Source: Thermoanaerobaculia bacterium (GTDB taxonomy: Bacteria; Acidobacteriota; Thermoanaerobaculia; Gp7-AA8). From it: 64,000 bases of DNA. The translations under genes and the position numbers were made by a program. The notes under the pieces were generated by a model. It ran no database searches, was not told where the DNA came from, and was given only the letters and a program-made list of their open reading frames with translations. The stretch is taken from contig JADGNZ010000023.1 in assembly GCA_017883205.1 (NCBI GenBank), forward strand, positions 30,019-94,018. Direction: 5' to 3'. Shown one piece after another: positions 25,546-33,781 of the stretch (positions are counted from its first letter, which is position 1; each line of letters begins with the position of its first letter).

Positions 25546-27090
25546 TCACGTTAGCGGCCGGACCGGCTCCGCTACGAAAGCCGGAAGCGGGGGCGGTACG
25601 TCCTCCGTCACGGCGTCACTGAGGGGCAGCCGCGCCGGGAAGGCAATTGCAAGTTTTGCCGCTTCCGGTGCCGCTTTTGAAGCGCGCATCGTCACCGTTT
25701 CTCGGTACTCGCGAGCTTCTGCCAAACGCGTGAAGTAGATCTTTAGTCCTTTCTCTTTGGCCAGGGTCTCAAGTTCTTCTATGGAAACGCGAAAGAATTC
25801 TTTCCGCATGTTGACGAGGTTTACGCTTCGGTCGGCGAAGTAATGCTGAATCTCCCATTCCAAAGCGGGCGCGTCTTCCGAGTAGGCCATTGCGTGCACA
25901 TCGAACGGGAAAGGCACCGAGGCGTCGCTAAGGTCCTTCACGCGGTCCATTGGATCTAAACGCCTCGTCATTCCGATCTTGAAGACGCCTTCGCCGAACG
26001 AACCCACGTTCGAAATTACATAGACGTAACCGGCCTTTGTAAGTTCAGCGAGAGCCTTGGCCCGTCGGCCTTTGGTGCGCGCTTGCTCAAGCTGCTGTTG
26101 CAACTCGAGAATTCGAACATTCAGGCGGTTGTGTTCTTCCCCTTGTGACTTCGCAAGCTCGACTCGCGCTTTCTCCAGTGCGCGTTCGTAACGAGTCTCC
26201 TCGGCCTGTGTCTCCGCGTGCACCTGCTCTGCCTCCCGGCGCGCCTTCTCCTCGTCGCGCATCTGCTCTCGGATCCTGCGCTGCTCTTCGGCGATCTGAT
26301 GCTTCTTCTCCTCCAACTCGTATTCGAGTCGCAGTTCCTCGATCTTCAGCTCCAGATAAAGCCGGGTAATCGAGACCTGCATGACGCCGCCGAGATCGTT
26401 GACGACTTCGAAAGATTTCTGTATCCGTTCCTCCATCTTGGTAACGTTGTTCCACGAGACCCGCGCGACCGCAGCATCACACTCTCCGTTGAAGGCGCGC
26501 AGTAGGAGTTTCATGTACTGCTTCTGCATCCGTTCGCCGTCTCGGCGGCTTCCTCCGACGGACCATGCGATCGCGAATTTCGCGGCCTCGCCATTCTTCA
26601 GCAGAGCTTTCTGCTTCTCGCGTACGGTCTCCACTCGCGCTTTATATTCATCCGGCGTGTCGAAGTTGAAGTGCGGTTTGTAGAGGCCGAAGGAGATGTC
26701 TTCCAAGTTTTCTTCAAGCAAAGTCACCTGCGCATACAGGCGGTCGTAGGTACTCTTGGCGTTTGTGTAGTCAACGTCAAGAGCATCCCGCCGGCTCTTG
26801 GTAGTAGTGGCCAGGTCCACTCCTTCCTGGCGAAGGTTCGCGGCCTCTTTTTCGAGCTGCTCAACCTCACTTGCCGTCTCGCTCTTCTGGCGCTCGATTG
26901 CCGTCATGGCATCGCTCCTCTCGCGAGCAAGCGATGTCTCAGCTTCGGCCTTCAAACGCTTGATCTCTACTTCGACGCTGGCAATTCCGGCGTACTCTGC
27001 TTGTACGCGCCGGAGCTTCCGAACTAGAACAGCTAAGCCGACAGCGAGTCCGGCGGCGATGATCCCCAGAGCTGCGAGTACGATGGACAT
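25546..27090 (-). CDS. Membrane-anchored DUF4041 protein with C-terminal GIY-YIG-type (T5orf172) domain
   Basis: A 514-residue protein. Residues 4-24 form a transmembrane anchor. Residues 30-130 and 265-345 are charged coiled coils. The middle (about 135-260: LEENLEDISFGLYKPHF, ARVSWNNVTKMEERI) resembles DUF4041. The C-terminal domain from residue 355 (GYVYVISNVGSFGEGVFKIGMTRRLDPMDRVKDL, then EWEIQHYF and RKEFFRV) is a T5orf172/MUG113 member of the GIY-YIG superfamily: the GYVYVISN and FKIGMTRR segments correspond to the GIY and YIG strands and the catalytic Arg. Such proteins occur in phages and defence islands; a nuclease role is inferred. The next gene upstream on the same strand is a coiled-coil protein 36 bp away. 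Confidence 0.8.
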   Translation of the reverse strand: MSIVLAALGIIAAGLAVGLAVLVRKLRRVQAEYAGIASVEVEIKRLKAEAETSLARERSDAMTAIERQKSETASEVEQLEKEAANLRQEGVDLATTTKSRRDALDVDYTNAKSTYDRLYAQVTLLEENLEDISFGLYKPHFNFDTPDEYKARVETVREKQKALLKNGEAAKFAIAWSVGGSRRDGERMQKQYMKLLLRAFNGECDAAVARVSWNNVTKMEERIQKSFEVVNDLGGVMQVSITRLYLELKIEELRLEYELEEKKHQIAEEQRRIREQMRDEEKARREAEQVHAETQAEETRYERALEKARVELAKSQGEEHNRLNVRILELQQQLEQARTKGRRAKALAELTKAGYVYVISNVGSFGEGVFKIGMTRRLDPMDRVKDLSDASVPFPFDVHAMAYSEDAPALEWEIQHYFADRSVNLVNMRKEFFRVSIEELETLAKEKGLKIYFTRLAEAREYRETVTMRASKAAPEAAKLAIAFPARLPLSDAVTEDVPPPLPAFVAEPVRPLT

Positions 27091-27126
27091 GCAATGTTCC
27101 TTTGTGGCCTGTGCGTTGTTGCGTTC

Positions 27127-28293
27127 CTACGCTTTCCTCTTATTGCTTGGATTCGCGACGTTGAATTCGAAGATTGGTTCCACTGGCGCTAGTTCCTCTG
27201 GTTTTTTCGACAGAGCGGCGTGAAGCGTCCGAAGGCAGGCGGCCGGATCGACGCGTCGCAAGTCAAAGTCGGTGAGAATGTCCGGGGACGCTCTAACGCT
27301 AACAAGGCAGGGCTTGGCGGGTTGGCCTGTCCCGCGATCAATGCCGCTCACGTAGCCAGTAAAGGCCACCGTGTCGACCGCGTGAGACTCTTTATCGGCC
27401 GAGAAGATTTCGCATAGGGTCCGGAGAGCCGTCTGTGCAATCACAGAGGCGTAGAGGGTTCGCCGCTCTTTGGCCGACCGGGGAGTCTCAATGATCTCGT
27501 CCTTGCTCTTGACGTACTTGAAACTTCCCACCCCCGGCACGATGTCAAAGGATGGAAGCTCCATGTCTACGGCGAGCACCTTGGACCGAGGCTCGTATGC
27601 CACTTCTGACAAGCTCGGAAATCCTTCGGGGTACTCACTCCTGCTCAGGACGAGTGTAAAAAACGCCGCTACAGCTTCTTCGGTGCGAGCCTGAAAGCCA
27701 CGCTTCAGTTCGTCCACTTCGGCGTGCTGCGCCTCGACTCGACGGCGGTTTTCGAGGGCCTTGCATTCGTGCGCGGCCCGCGCCTCTTCGAGCTTTTGTT
27801 GTCGCTGTCTCTCGCCCTCGGTGTGCTCCGCCACATCAGACTCGAAGCGCTGCAACGCCTCCGCACTTCGCCGTTCGTGCCTCGCTTTGGTTCCAGGTAT
27901 TAGCTGCAAGAACCAACCCGGAGGAGGAGGCAGATAGTCGCCGATCTCCGGCAAAGGTATCGGGTACGCGAGGTGGCCCGGTTTGAAGGGATCGTCTACT
28001 TGTGGCTCTTTGAGGAACTCCAAGTCGAGGTGGGAGTCGGCCGCTAAGCCATGAGAAAGAACCGATTCGAGACTCTCGACCGTGTGGAGGAGCTCGGCGT
28101 TTTGATCCTCAACTTCAGTCAACTGCGACTCAATGTAGTGACGTTTTTGTTCTTTTGCCTCAGCTAAGCGAAAACGTGCCTCCGCGCGCTGCGCACGCAC
28201 CAAGGCACGGGCATGAGCGGCCTGCGCCCGTCGTGCTGCGCGCTCCATTTGGATCATCGTTGATACGAATCCGCGGCTTCGGCTCATCTCCAC
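27127..28293 (-). CDS. Coiled-coil protein of unknown function, partner of the DUF4041 gene
   Basis: A 388-residue protein. Residues 1-75 are Ala/Arg/Glu-rich coiled coil, and residues 145-215 form a second one (ERQRQQKLEEARAAHECKALENRRR). The C-terminal 170 residues are a globular alpha/beta domain with LPSFDIVPGVGSFKYVKSKDEI, ERRTLYASVIAQTALRTLCEIF and KPCLVSVRASPDILTDFDL followed by DPAACLRTLHAALSKKPEEL. This C-terminal pattern recalls proteins often annotated as restriction-endonuclease-like in actinobacteria, but that is from memory and unproved. Start ATG 28293. It is the first gene of a two-gene operon with the GIY-YIG protein, and both share coiled-coil regions, which suggests a physical complex. 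Confidence 0.6.
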   Translation of the reverse strand: MEMSRSRGFVSTMIQMERAARRAQAAHARALVRAQRAEARFRLAEAKEQKRHYIESQLTEVEDQNAELLHTVESLESVLSHGLAADSHLDLEFLKEPQVDDPFKPGHLAYPIPLPEIGDYLPPPPGWFLQLIPGTKARHERRSAEALQRFESDVAEHTEGERQRQQKLEEARAAHECKALENRRRVEAQHAEVDELKRGFQARTEEAVAAFFTLVLSRSEYPEGFPSLSEVAYEPRSKVLAVDMELPSFDIVPGVGSFKYVKSKDEIIETPRSAKERRTLYASVIAQTALRTLCEIFSADKESHAVDTVAFTGYVSGIDRGTGQPAKPCLVSVRASPDILTDFDLRRVDPAACLRTLHAALSKKPEELAPVEPIFEFNVANPSNKRKA

Positions 28294-28643
28294 GCTCTCT
28301 CGCCACCACGCAACGCTTCATCACAGGCCCATGCTTGGAACCCGCTCGAAAACTCAGGAGTCCTTGGATCGGCCGATTTTAACCCGCGATGCCTAATTCG
28401 GCACCAATGATTAATTAAACTATTTGGCTGAGCCGTTGGTGTCGCTGTACCGGGGTCCAACCATCGATCGGTGATCTGGAACGTTGCCTCACACGGCGAG
28501 AGCGACGCCGCGGTCTGGACGGCGCTCCGTCCGCTGGCATCGCAAACGCGCATCACGCCGATTTCCGCGTGACCTCGAATCGCCACGAATCGTGGGGGCA
28601 CGCTTTCTGGCGATCCACACAACGTCGGGGAGCGGAAGAGCAG

Positions 28644-29375
28644 CGAAACGATGCCCACGAGTAACGAAACGAAGCTCGCGACCAACCAAACGCTGCTCGG
28701 GGGCAACGAAGCGATGCTCGTGAGTTCCGAAACGGTTCTCGCGAGCAACCAAACGCTGCTCGCGAGCTTCGAAACGTTGCTCACGTTCTTCCACGGTAAG
28801 AGCGTGCGCTTCAAAACGATGCTCGCGACGTTCGAAACGATGCTCGCACTATTTCCAGGGTAAGAACTGGAGCATCAAAACGATGCTCGCGAGGTTCGCA
28901 ACGATTCTCGCGAGGAACCAAACGCTGCGTGCGAGCTTCGAAGCGTTGCTCACGTTCTTCCATGGTAAGAGCGTGCACTTCAAGACGCTGCTGGCGAGAT
29001 TCGAAACGATGCTCGCACTCTTTCCAAGATAAGAACTGAAGCATCAAAACGACGCTCGCGAGGTTCGAAACGATTCTCGCGAGCAACCAAACGCAGCTCG
29101 CGGGCATCGAAACGTAGCCCGCACTCTTTCCACGGTAAGAGCGTGCGCTTCAAAACGATGCTCGCGAGGTTCGAAACGTTGCTCACGTTCTTCCATGGTA
29201 AGAGCGCGCGCTTCAAAACGATGCTCGCGAGGTTCGAAACGATCCTCGCGAGCAACCAAACGCAGATCGCAAGCATCGAAACGTTGCCCGCACTCTTTCC
29301 ACGGTAAGAGTGTGCGCTGCAAAACGATGCTCACGAGGTTCGAAACGAAGCTCGCGCTCTTTCCATGGTGAGAGC
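28644..29375. repeat. Tandem array B, period about 21 bp within a 169-bp higher-order repeat
   Basis: The basic unit is close to CGAAACGATGCTCGCGAGCT and carries the palindromes CTCGCGAG and TTCGAA. An interrupting unit CCA(C/T)GGTAAGAGCGTGCGCT appears at 28791, 28960, 29130 and 29299, and its relatives at 28855, 29024, 29193 and 29363. Same-type spacing is therefore 169-170 bp, close to eight units of 21 bp. Single-base slips between units break any long reading frame, so the short heptad-repeat frames on both strands are unlikely to be genes. The array occupies the divergent gap 28294-29672. Confidence 0.85.
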
Positions 29376-29431
29376 GGGCCTCAAGAACAGCGTCGAGAAC
29401 TCTCCGGTTCGCAACATGCCGCGAGAGGAAA

Positions 29432-29489
29432 CCCCCTCATCCGGCCTTCGGCCACCTTCTCCCCCACAAAAAAGACGTGGGGGAGAAGG
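29432..29489. repeat. Dispersed palindrome, family C (CTCATCCGGCCTTCGGCCAC)
   Basis: CCCCCTCATCCGGCCTTCGG with CACCTTCTCCCCCAC and GTGGGGGAGAAGG forms a hairpin. Related copies are at 30789 (inverted), 52221 and 63861 (half). Confidence 0.75.
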
Positions 29490-29620
29490 CGCTCGAATGA
29501 GAGGCACCCGCGTCAACAACCCTCACTGCAAAAAGAGAGGCCCGGCGCTCACGACTCTCATCGGATCGCCGAGGACTTTGCCGCCGGCGTCGGAGACGGT
29601 CTTCATCGATTGGCGGAAAT

Positions 29621-29650
29621 GGTTCACGCGGAGACGCGGAGGACGCGGAG
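29621..29650. repeat. Half copy of family A repeat
   Basis: GGTTCACGCGGAGACGCGGA followed by GGACGCGGAG, 14 bp upstream of the first possible start codon of the cupredoxin gene. No inverted partner is present. It occupies the position where a ribosome-binding site would be expected. Confidence 0.6.
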
Positions 29651-29672
29651 TACCGGCGTTACCATGGCTGTG

Positions 29673-30119
29673 ATGAAACGAATCGCGCTCTTCTCACTTC
29701 TTCTGTTCGCCTGTCGCGATACGCACCAGCACGGTGTGACGATCGCGCGGAGCGGGAAGGCCGCGGCGCGCGTGGTCGTGCTGACGATCGGCGTGGCCAT
29801 CAAGGAGACGGGGCCGGCGGAGACGGTGAAGCAGTTCGGTGAGGTGTACGCCTTTTCGCCCGAGGTGTTTGCAGTGCGGCGCGATCAACCGACGGAGATC
29901 GTGTTCTGGAACCTGCAGCCGGACGACGAGCACGACTTCATGCTCACCGATCAGTCGAACAAGGTGCTGTTGCAGACGAAGTTTCCGCCGTTGTCGAAGA
30001 CATCGTTCGTGATGACGTTTCACGACGATGGCGTTTTCCCGTTCTACTGCACGATGCATCAGCCGGCCATGTCGGGGCAGATCATCGTGACCGAAAGCAA
30101 TGAACCACAGAGACACTGA
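29673..30119 (+). CDS. Cupredoxin-like lipoprotein
   Basis: A 148-residue protein from the ATG at 29673 (MKRIALFSLLLFACRDT), with a lipobox LLFAC and modified Cys at about residue 14; an ATG three codons upstream is possible. The mature protein is a single cupredoxin domain: EIVFWNLQPDDEHDF (His ligand), then FPFYCTMHQPAMSG with the Cys-x2-His-x4-Met type-1 copper set. It would carry one electron or bind copper at the outer or inner membrane surface. The last residues, ESNEPQRH and the stop codon, are encoded by the left arm of a dispersed repeat, so the natural C-terminus was probably altered. A CBS protein lies convergent downstream. Confidence 0.8.
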   Translation: MKRIALFSLLLFACRDTHQHGVTIARSGKAAARVVVLTIGVAIKETGPAETVKQFGEVYAFSPEVFAVRRDQPTEIVFWNLQPDDEHDFMLTDQSNKVLLQTKFPPLSKTSFVMTFHDDGVFPFYCTMHQPAMSGQIIVTESNEPQRH

Positions 30120-30162
30120 GATCGCAGAGTGATCTCCGTGACCTCTGCGTCTCTGTGGTTCA
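30102..30162. repeat. Dispersed palindrome, family B, overlapping the cupredoxin gene end
   Basis: GAACCACAGAGACACTGAGA and CTCTGCGTCTCTGTGGTTC form a hairpin. The left arm supplies the last five codons and the stop of the cupredoxin gene. The right arm ends eight bases before the stop of the convergent CBS gene. Confidence 0.8.
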
Positions 30163-30169
30163 ACCGCTT

Positions 30170-30616
30170 CTACGACACCGCTGCCGCGGCCGCCGGCCTG
30201 CGGCTCCAGTACGACACCGCGAGGAGGAAATCGGCGACGTTGGTGGAGGCAAAGGTTGGGGCGAGGTCGGACGGGGCGACGATTCCGACGACGTGGAAGG
30301 CGTCGTCGACGACGGGAAGGCGGCGGACCTGCTTCGCTTCCATCAACTGGATCGCTGCGTCGACTTCCTCATCCTGATGGATCGTGTGGACGGTTTTCGT
30401 CATCACGTCGCGGACCGGAACGGCGGCGGGGTACATGCCTTTCGCCACGGCGCGGCAGGTGATGTCGCGGTCGGTGATCACACCGACGAGCTTTGAGTCT
30501 TTGCAGACGGGGACGATGCCGCAGTCGTGGTCGAGCATCAGTGTGGCGACCTGATCGATCTTCGTATCGGGAGTGCAGCAGACGGGAGCGGGTGTCATGA
30601 CATCTTTGACCAACAT
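30170..30616 (-). CDS. Two-CBS-domain protein
   Basis: A 148-residue protein made of a tandem CBS pair: MLVKDVMTPAPVCCTPDTKI with GIVPVCKDSKLVGVITDRDI, then VRDVMTKTVHTIHQDEEVD with VRRLPVVDDAFHVVGIVAPSDL. CBS pairs (Bateman modules) bind adenine nucleotides or SAM and regulate partners. The ATG at 30616 sits behind GGAGGT with eight-base spacing. The longer open frame upstream is not supported. No fused effector domain is present, so it must act in trans; citrate synthase lies upstream on the same strand with a 251-bp gap that contains a dispersed palindrome, so cotranscription is uncertain. The C-terminal SRRPAAAAAVS tail is low complexity. Confidence 0.85.
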   Translation of the reverse strand: MLVKDVMTPAPVCCTPDTKIDQVATLMLDHDCGIVPVCKDSKLVGVITDRDITCRAVAKGMYPAAVPVRDVMTKTVHTIHQDEEVDAAIQLMEAKQVRRLPVVDDAFHVVGIVAPSDLAPTFASTNVADFLLAVSYWSRRPAAAAAVS

Positions 30617-30788
30617 GAGAGGTACCTCCATTTGGGACCTGTCATCTGAATACGTCCGTGCGCGGCTGCGAACAAGGAGAGGCGTCACGCTGATGTTGTA
30701 TGCATGAACACGTCCATGAGTGTCTCGCGTGAGAACGGCCCGATGACACACAGCGAGGATGACGGCGCCCATGCCACACGCTCCCATC

Positions 30789-30849
30789 GAGCGTCCTTCT
30801 CCCCCACGTTTTTTTGTGGGGGAGAAGGTGCCGAAGGCGGATGAGGGGG
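30789..30849. repeat. Dispersed palindrome, family C (inverted copy)
   Basis: CCTTCTCCCCCAC and GTGGGGGAGAAGG form a 13-bp stem with a T-rich loop, followed by GCCGAAGGCGGATGAGGGGG. It lies 18 bp after the citrate synthase stop codon and may end that transcript. Confidence 0.75.
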
Positions 30850-30867
30850 CTGTCTTACACGGAGAAG

Positions 30868-32148
30868 TTACGCGATCGTCAGCGCAAGCGCTTCGTCGAC
30901 TTCGCTCAGCTCGCGGACTTTGCTGCCGACGTACACCTGGCGCGGGCGGTTGATCCTGGTCTTGTCGTCGTCGACCATTTCTTTCCACTGTGCGATCCAG
31001 CCCGGCAGGCGTCCGAGGGCGAACATGACGGTGAACATGTTCGTGGGGATGCCCATGGCGCGGTAGAGGATGCCGCTGTAGAAGTCGACGTTGGGATAGA
31101 GCTTGCGCTCGATGAAGTACGGATCCGACAGCGCGATCTGCTCCAGCTCCGTCGCGGTCTGCAGGAGAGGATCGCGCTTGCCGAGGGCGGAGAGAACGTC
31201 GTCGGCGGCGCGTTTGAGGATCGTGGCGCGCGGATCGAAATTCTTGTAGACGCGGTGGCCGAATCCCATCAGCTTGAAGCCGGAGTCTTTCTGCTTGGCG
31301 CGCTCCACGAACGTCTTCGCGCTCTGACCCGACTCGCGGATCTGCTGCAGCATCTCGATGACCTGCTGGTTGGCGCCGCCGTGCAGCGGTCCCCACAACG
31401 CGCAGATTCCTGCGGAGATCGACGCGAAAAGATTCGCGCCGCTGCTGCCGACCATGCGCACGGTGGACGTGCTGCAATTCTGCTCGTGATCCGCGTGGAG
31501 GATCAGCAGAAGGTTGAGCGCGCGGTCGATGGCCGCGGTCACTTTGTAGCCTTCCGCCGGCACCGCGAACATCATGTGCATGAAGTTCTGCGTGTAGCTG
31601 AGGTCATTGCGCGGATAGATGAACGGCTGGCCGATCGATTTCTTGTACGAGAACGCGGCGATCGTCTTCGCCTTCGAGAGCAGGCGGATGATGTTCAGCT
31701 CGTTGTCGTTCTCCGGGTAGTAGGCGGAGAGCGACGCGATCATCGCCGAGAGAATCGCCATCGGATGCGCGGACGGCGGGAAGCCTTCGAAGAACTTCTT
31801 CATGTCTTCGTGAATGAGGCTGTGCCGCGTCAGCTTTTCATTGAACGCGTCCAGCTCCGGAATCGAGGGCATGTTCCCGTGAATCAGCAGATAGCAGACT
31901 TCGACGAAGGTGGCGCTCTTTGCCAGCTCTTCGATCGGATAGCCGCGATAGCGAAGAATGCCCTTCTCGCCATCGATGAACGTGATGGCGCTCGCGCACG
32001 AACCGGTATTGCCATAGCCCGGATCGAACGTGACCGCGCCTGTCTTCGCGCGTAGCGAGGTGATGTCGATCGCGGTCTCACCCTCCGATCCCTCCATCAC
32101 CGGGAGCTCGTATTCTTTTCCCTTCAACAACAGCGTGGCGGTGCTCAT
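30868..32148 (-). CDS. gltA: Citrate synthase
   Basis: A 426-residue type II citrate synthase, condensing acetyl-CoA and oxaloacetate in the TCA cycle. Signature regions include FDPGYGNTGSCASAITFIDG near the start, RYRGYPIEELA, the catalytic His in LHADHEQNCSTSTVR, the second active-site His in GPLHGGANQQVIEML and the catalytic Asp region MGFGHRVYKNFDPRA. Length matches the hexameric GltA type. The ATG at 32148 is preceded by AAAGGAGAG. It is 28 bp downstream of the malic enzyme gene and so forms a two-gene operon that links C4-acid decarboxylation to TCA entry. Confidence 0.95.
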   Translation of the reverse strand: MSTATLLLKGKEYELPVMEGSEGETAIDITSLRAKTGAVTFDPGYGNTGSCASAITFIDGEKGILRYRGYPIEELAKSATFVEVCYLLIHGNMPSIPELDAFNEKLTRHSLIHEDMKKFFEGFPPSAHPMAILSAMIASLSAYYPENDNELNIIRLLSKAKTIAAFSYKKSIGQPFIYPRNDLSYTQNFMHMMFAVPAEGYKVTAAIDRALNLLLILHADHEQNCSTSTVRMVGSSGANLFASISAGICALWGPLHGGANQQVIEMLQQIRESGQSAKTFVERAKQKDSGFKLMGFGHRVYKNFDPRATILKRAADDVLSALGKRDPLLQTATELEQIALSDPYFIERKLYPNVDFYSGILYRAMGIPTNMFTVMFALGRLPGWIAQWKEMVDDDKTRINRPRQVYVGSKVRELSEVDEALALTIA

Positions 32149-32176
32149 GAACCTCTCTCCTTTCGATTGTTGATGG

Positions 32177-33508
32177 TTACAACTTCGCCGTTCCGGCAAG
32201 GCCGGCATTTCTTGCAGTTTCTGCGACCGTCGCTGCGACGGCCTGATGAACATTGCGATCGAGACACGAAGGCACGACGTCGCCGGGCTTGGCAAGCGAC
32301 GCGATCACTTCTGCTGCAGCGATCAACATCTCGGTCGTAATCGCGCAGCTTCGCGCTTCGAGGGCGCCGCGGAAGAGTCCCGGGAACGCCAGCGCGTTGT
32401 TGATCGATCTTCCATCCCCCGCGAACGCCGCCCCCGCCGCCCTTGCCTCGGAAGGCAAGATCTCCGGCTTCGGATTCGTCAGCGCGAAGATCACCTGGCC
32501 TCTTCGAATGCTGCTGGCAGCGATGAGGCCGGGCCGTCCGGTGGCGGCGATGACGATGTCCGCGGTGGCCATGATCGTGGCGGCATCGGATGCGATGGCG
32601 CCGGCGCGCTGCACGCGGCTGACGGCGTCGGCATTGATATCGCTGACGAGAACCTCGCCGACACCGTACGAGACGGCGAGCATGGCGATGGCGCTGCCGG
32701 CCGCCCCGAGTCCGATCATGCCGACGCGCGAGCGTTTCAGATCGCGGCCGGTGATCTTGCAGGCGTTGATGACCGCGGCCAGCGTGACGGTTGCCGTGCC
32801 GTGCTGGTCATCGTGCATGACCGGTTTGCAGAGTCGCCGGCGCAGCTCGTCTTCGATGATGTAGCAATCGGGGATGCGGATGTCCTCGAGGTGAATGCCT
32901 CCGAACGTCGGCGACACGCGCATCACGGTCTCGACGAACTCGAACGGATCGAGCGTGTCGATCAGAATCGGCGTGGCGCTGATGCCCGCGAGCTCGTCGT
33001 AGATCACCGCCTTCCCTTCCATCACCGGCATGCTGGCCAGCGGGCCGATGTTGCCGAGCCCGAGGACGCGGGAACCGTTGGTGAAGATGCCGACCGAGTT
33101 TCCGACCGACGTGAGATCCCAGGCCCGGTTCGGATCTTTGACGATGGCTTGCGACACGCGGGCGACGCCGGGCGTGTAGATGCTGCGCATGTCGGCGAGC
33201 TGATCGAGATGAACGCGGCTGGTTGAGTGGAGCTTGCCCCCGCGGTGCGCTTCGAAGACGCGGTCGGTGGACTCGACGACGTCGACGCCGTCGATCTCGC
33301 CGATGCAGCGGACTACATGAATCGTCTGGGCTTCGTCGATGGTCTCGATAGTGACGTCGCGCAGGGTGGCGGTCTCACCGACCTGGACCGTGGAGACGTC
33401 GCCGATCAATCCTCCCGCTTCGGCGATGGTGTTGGCGAGGCGCGCGAGCTGACCGGCACGATGCTCGACACGCACGCGCAGGACAGTGTCGATGACGTGT
33501 TCGCTCAT
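32177..33508 (-). CDS. NAD(P)-dependent malic enzyme with N-terminal ACT-like domain
   Basis: A 443-residue protein. Residues 1-85 (TVLRVRVEHRAGQLARLANTIAEAGGLIGDVST) form an ACT-like regulatory domain. The catalytic part follows: MRSIYTPGVARVSQAI, NIGPLASMPVMEGKAV, the metal-binding LEDIRIPDCYIIEDELRRRL, CKPVMHDDQHGTA with the general acid-base residues, the Rossmann IGLGAAGSAIAML and a closing NPKPEILPSEARAAG. It converts malate to pyruvate, CO2 and NAD(P)H. The ACT fusion suggests allosteric control, perhaps by an amino acid. Start ATG 33508. The gene is cotranscribed with gltA. A REP-type palindrome lies 79 bp upstream. Confidence 0.9.
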   Translation of the reverse strand: MSEHVIDTVLRVRVEHRAGQLARLANTIAEAGGLIGDVSTVQVGETATLRDVTIETIDEAQTIHVVRCIGEIDGVDVVESTDRVFEAHRGGKLHSTSRVHLDQLADMRSIYTPGVARVSQAIVKDPNRAWDLTSVGNSVGIFTNGSRVLGLGNIGPLASMPVMEGKAVIYDELAGISATPILIDTLDPFEFVETVMRVSPTFGGIHLEDIRIPDCYIIEDELRRRLCKPVMHDDQHGTATVTLAAVINACKITGRDLKRSRVGMIGLGAAGSAIAMLAVSYGVGEVLVSDINADAVSRVQRAGAIASDAATIMATADIVIAATGRPGLIAASSIRRGQVIFALTNPKPEILPSEARAAGAAFAGDGRSINNALAFPGLFRGALEARSCAITTEMLIAAAEVIASLAKPGDVVPSCLDRNVHQAVAATVAETARNAGLAGTAKL

Positions 33509-33586
33509 GAAACGCGAATTTGCCTGAAGCGGAGGCGAATGCCCATCGCGTACGTCACAGCTGTTGCTGGTCTACGTCACATCGAA

Positions 33587-33675
33587 GGGGTCAGACCGAA
33601 AGTGAAAGTGACGAGAATTGCGTTGCGCGGAGGTCAGGAGCCCTTTTCTGTCACTTTCACTTTCGGTCTGACCCC
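33587..33675. repeat. REP palindrome P1 (left end of RAYT copy 1)
   Basis: GGGGTCAGACCGAAAGTGAA at the left and TTCACTTTCGGTCTGACCCC at the right, with a 40-bp variable centre. Confidence 0.9.
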
Positions 33676-33781
33676 TTCCATTTTTCACGCTTTCGATTGG
33701 ATTCCGGTTGCGCTATGCTCCACAGCTCTCACGCGCAGACCGGTCCTCGGTCAAGACGGAATTGCTCTGCTCCGACGCGCT

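Noticed and set aside
28651..29334. Short heptad-repeat frames (EQRFEAR, NQTLLAS types) on both strands
   Set aside because: Single-base slips between units break the frames, and the same peptide is started again in several places.
30788..30828. Classical intrinsic terminator after citrate synthase
   Set aside because: The T run is in the hairpin loop, not after the stem, and the element belongs to a dispersed family; a role in termination is possible but not shown.
33227..33781. Longer N-terminus for RAYT copy 1
   Set aside because: This part is antisense to malic enzyme and then the REP palindrome; the GTG at 33782 gives the family's usual start and the same length as copy 2.
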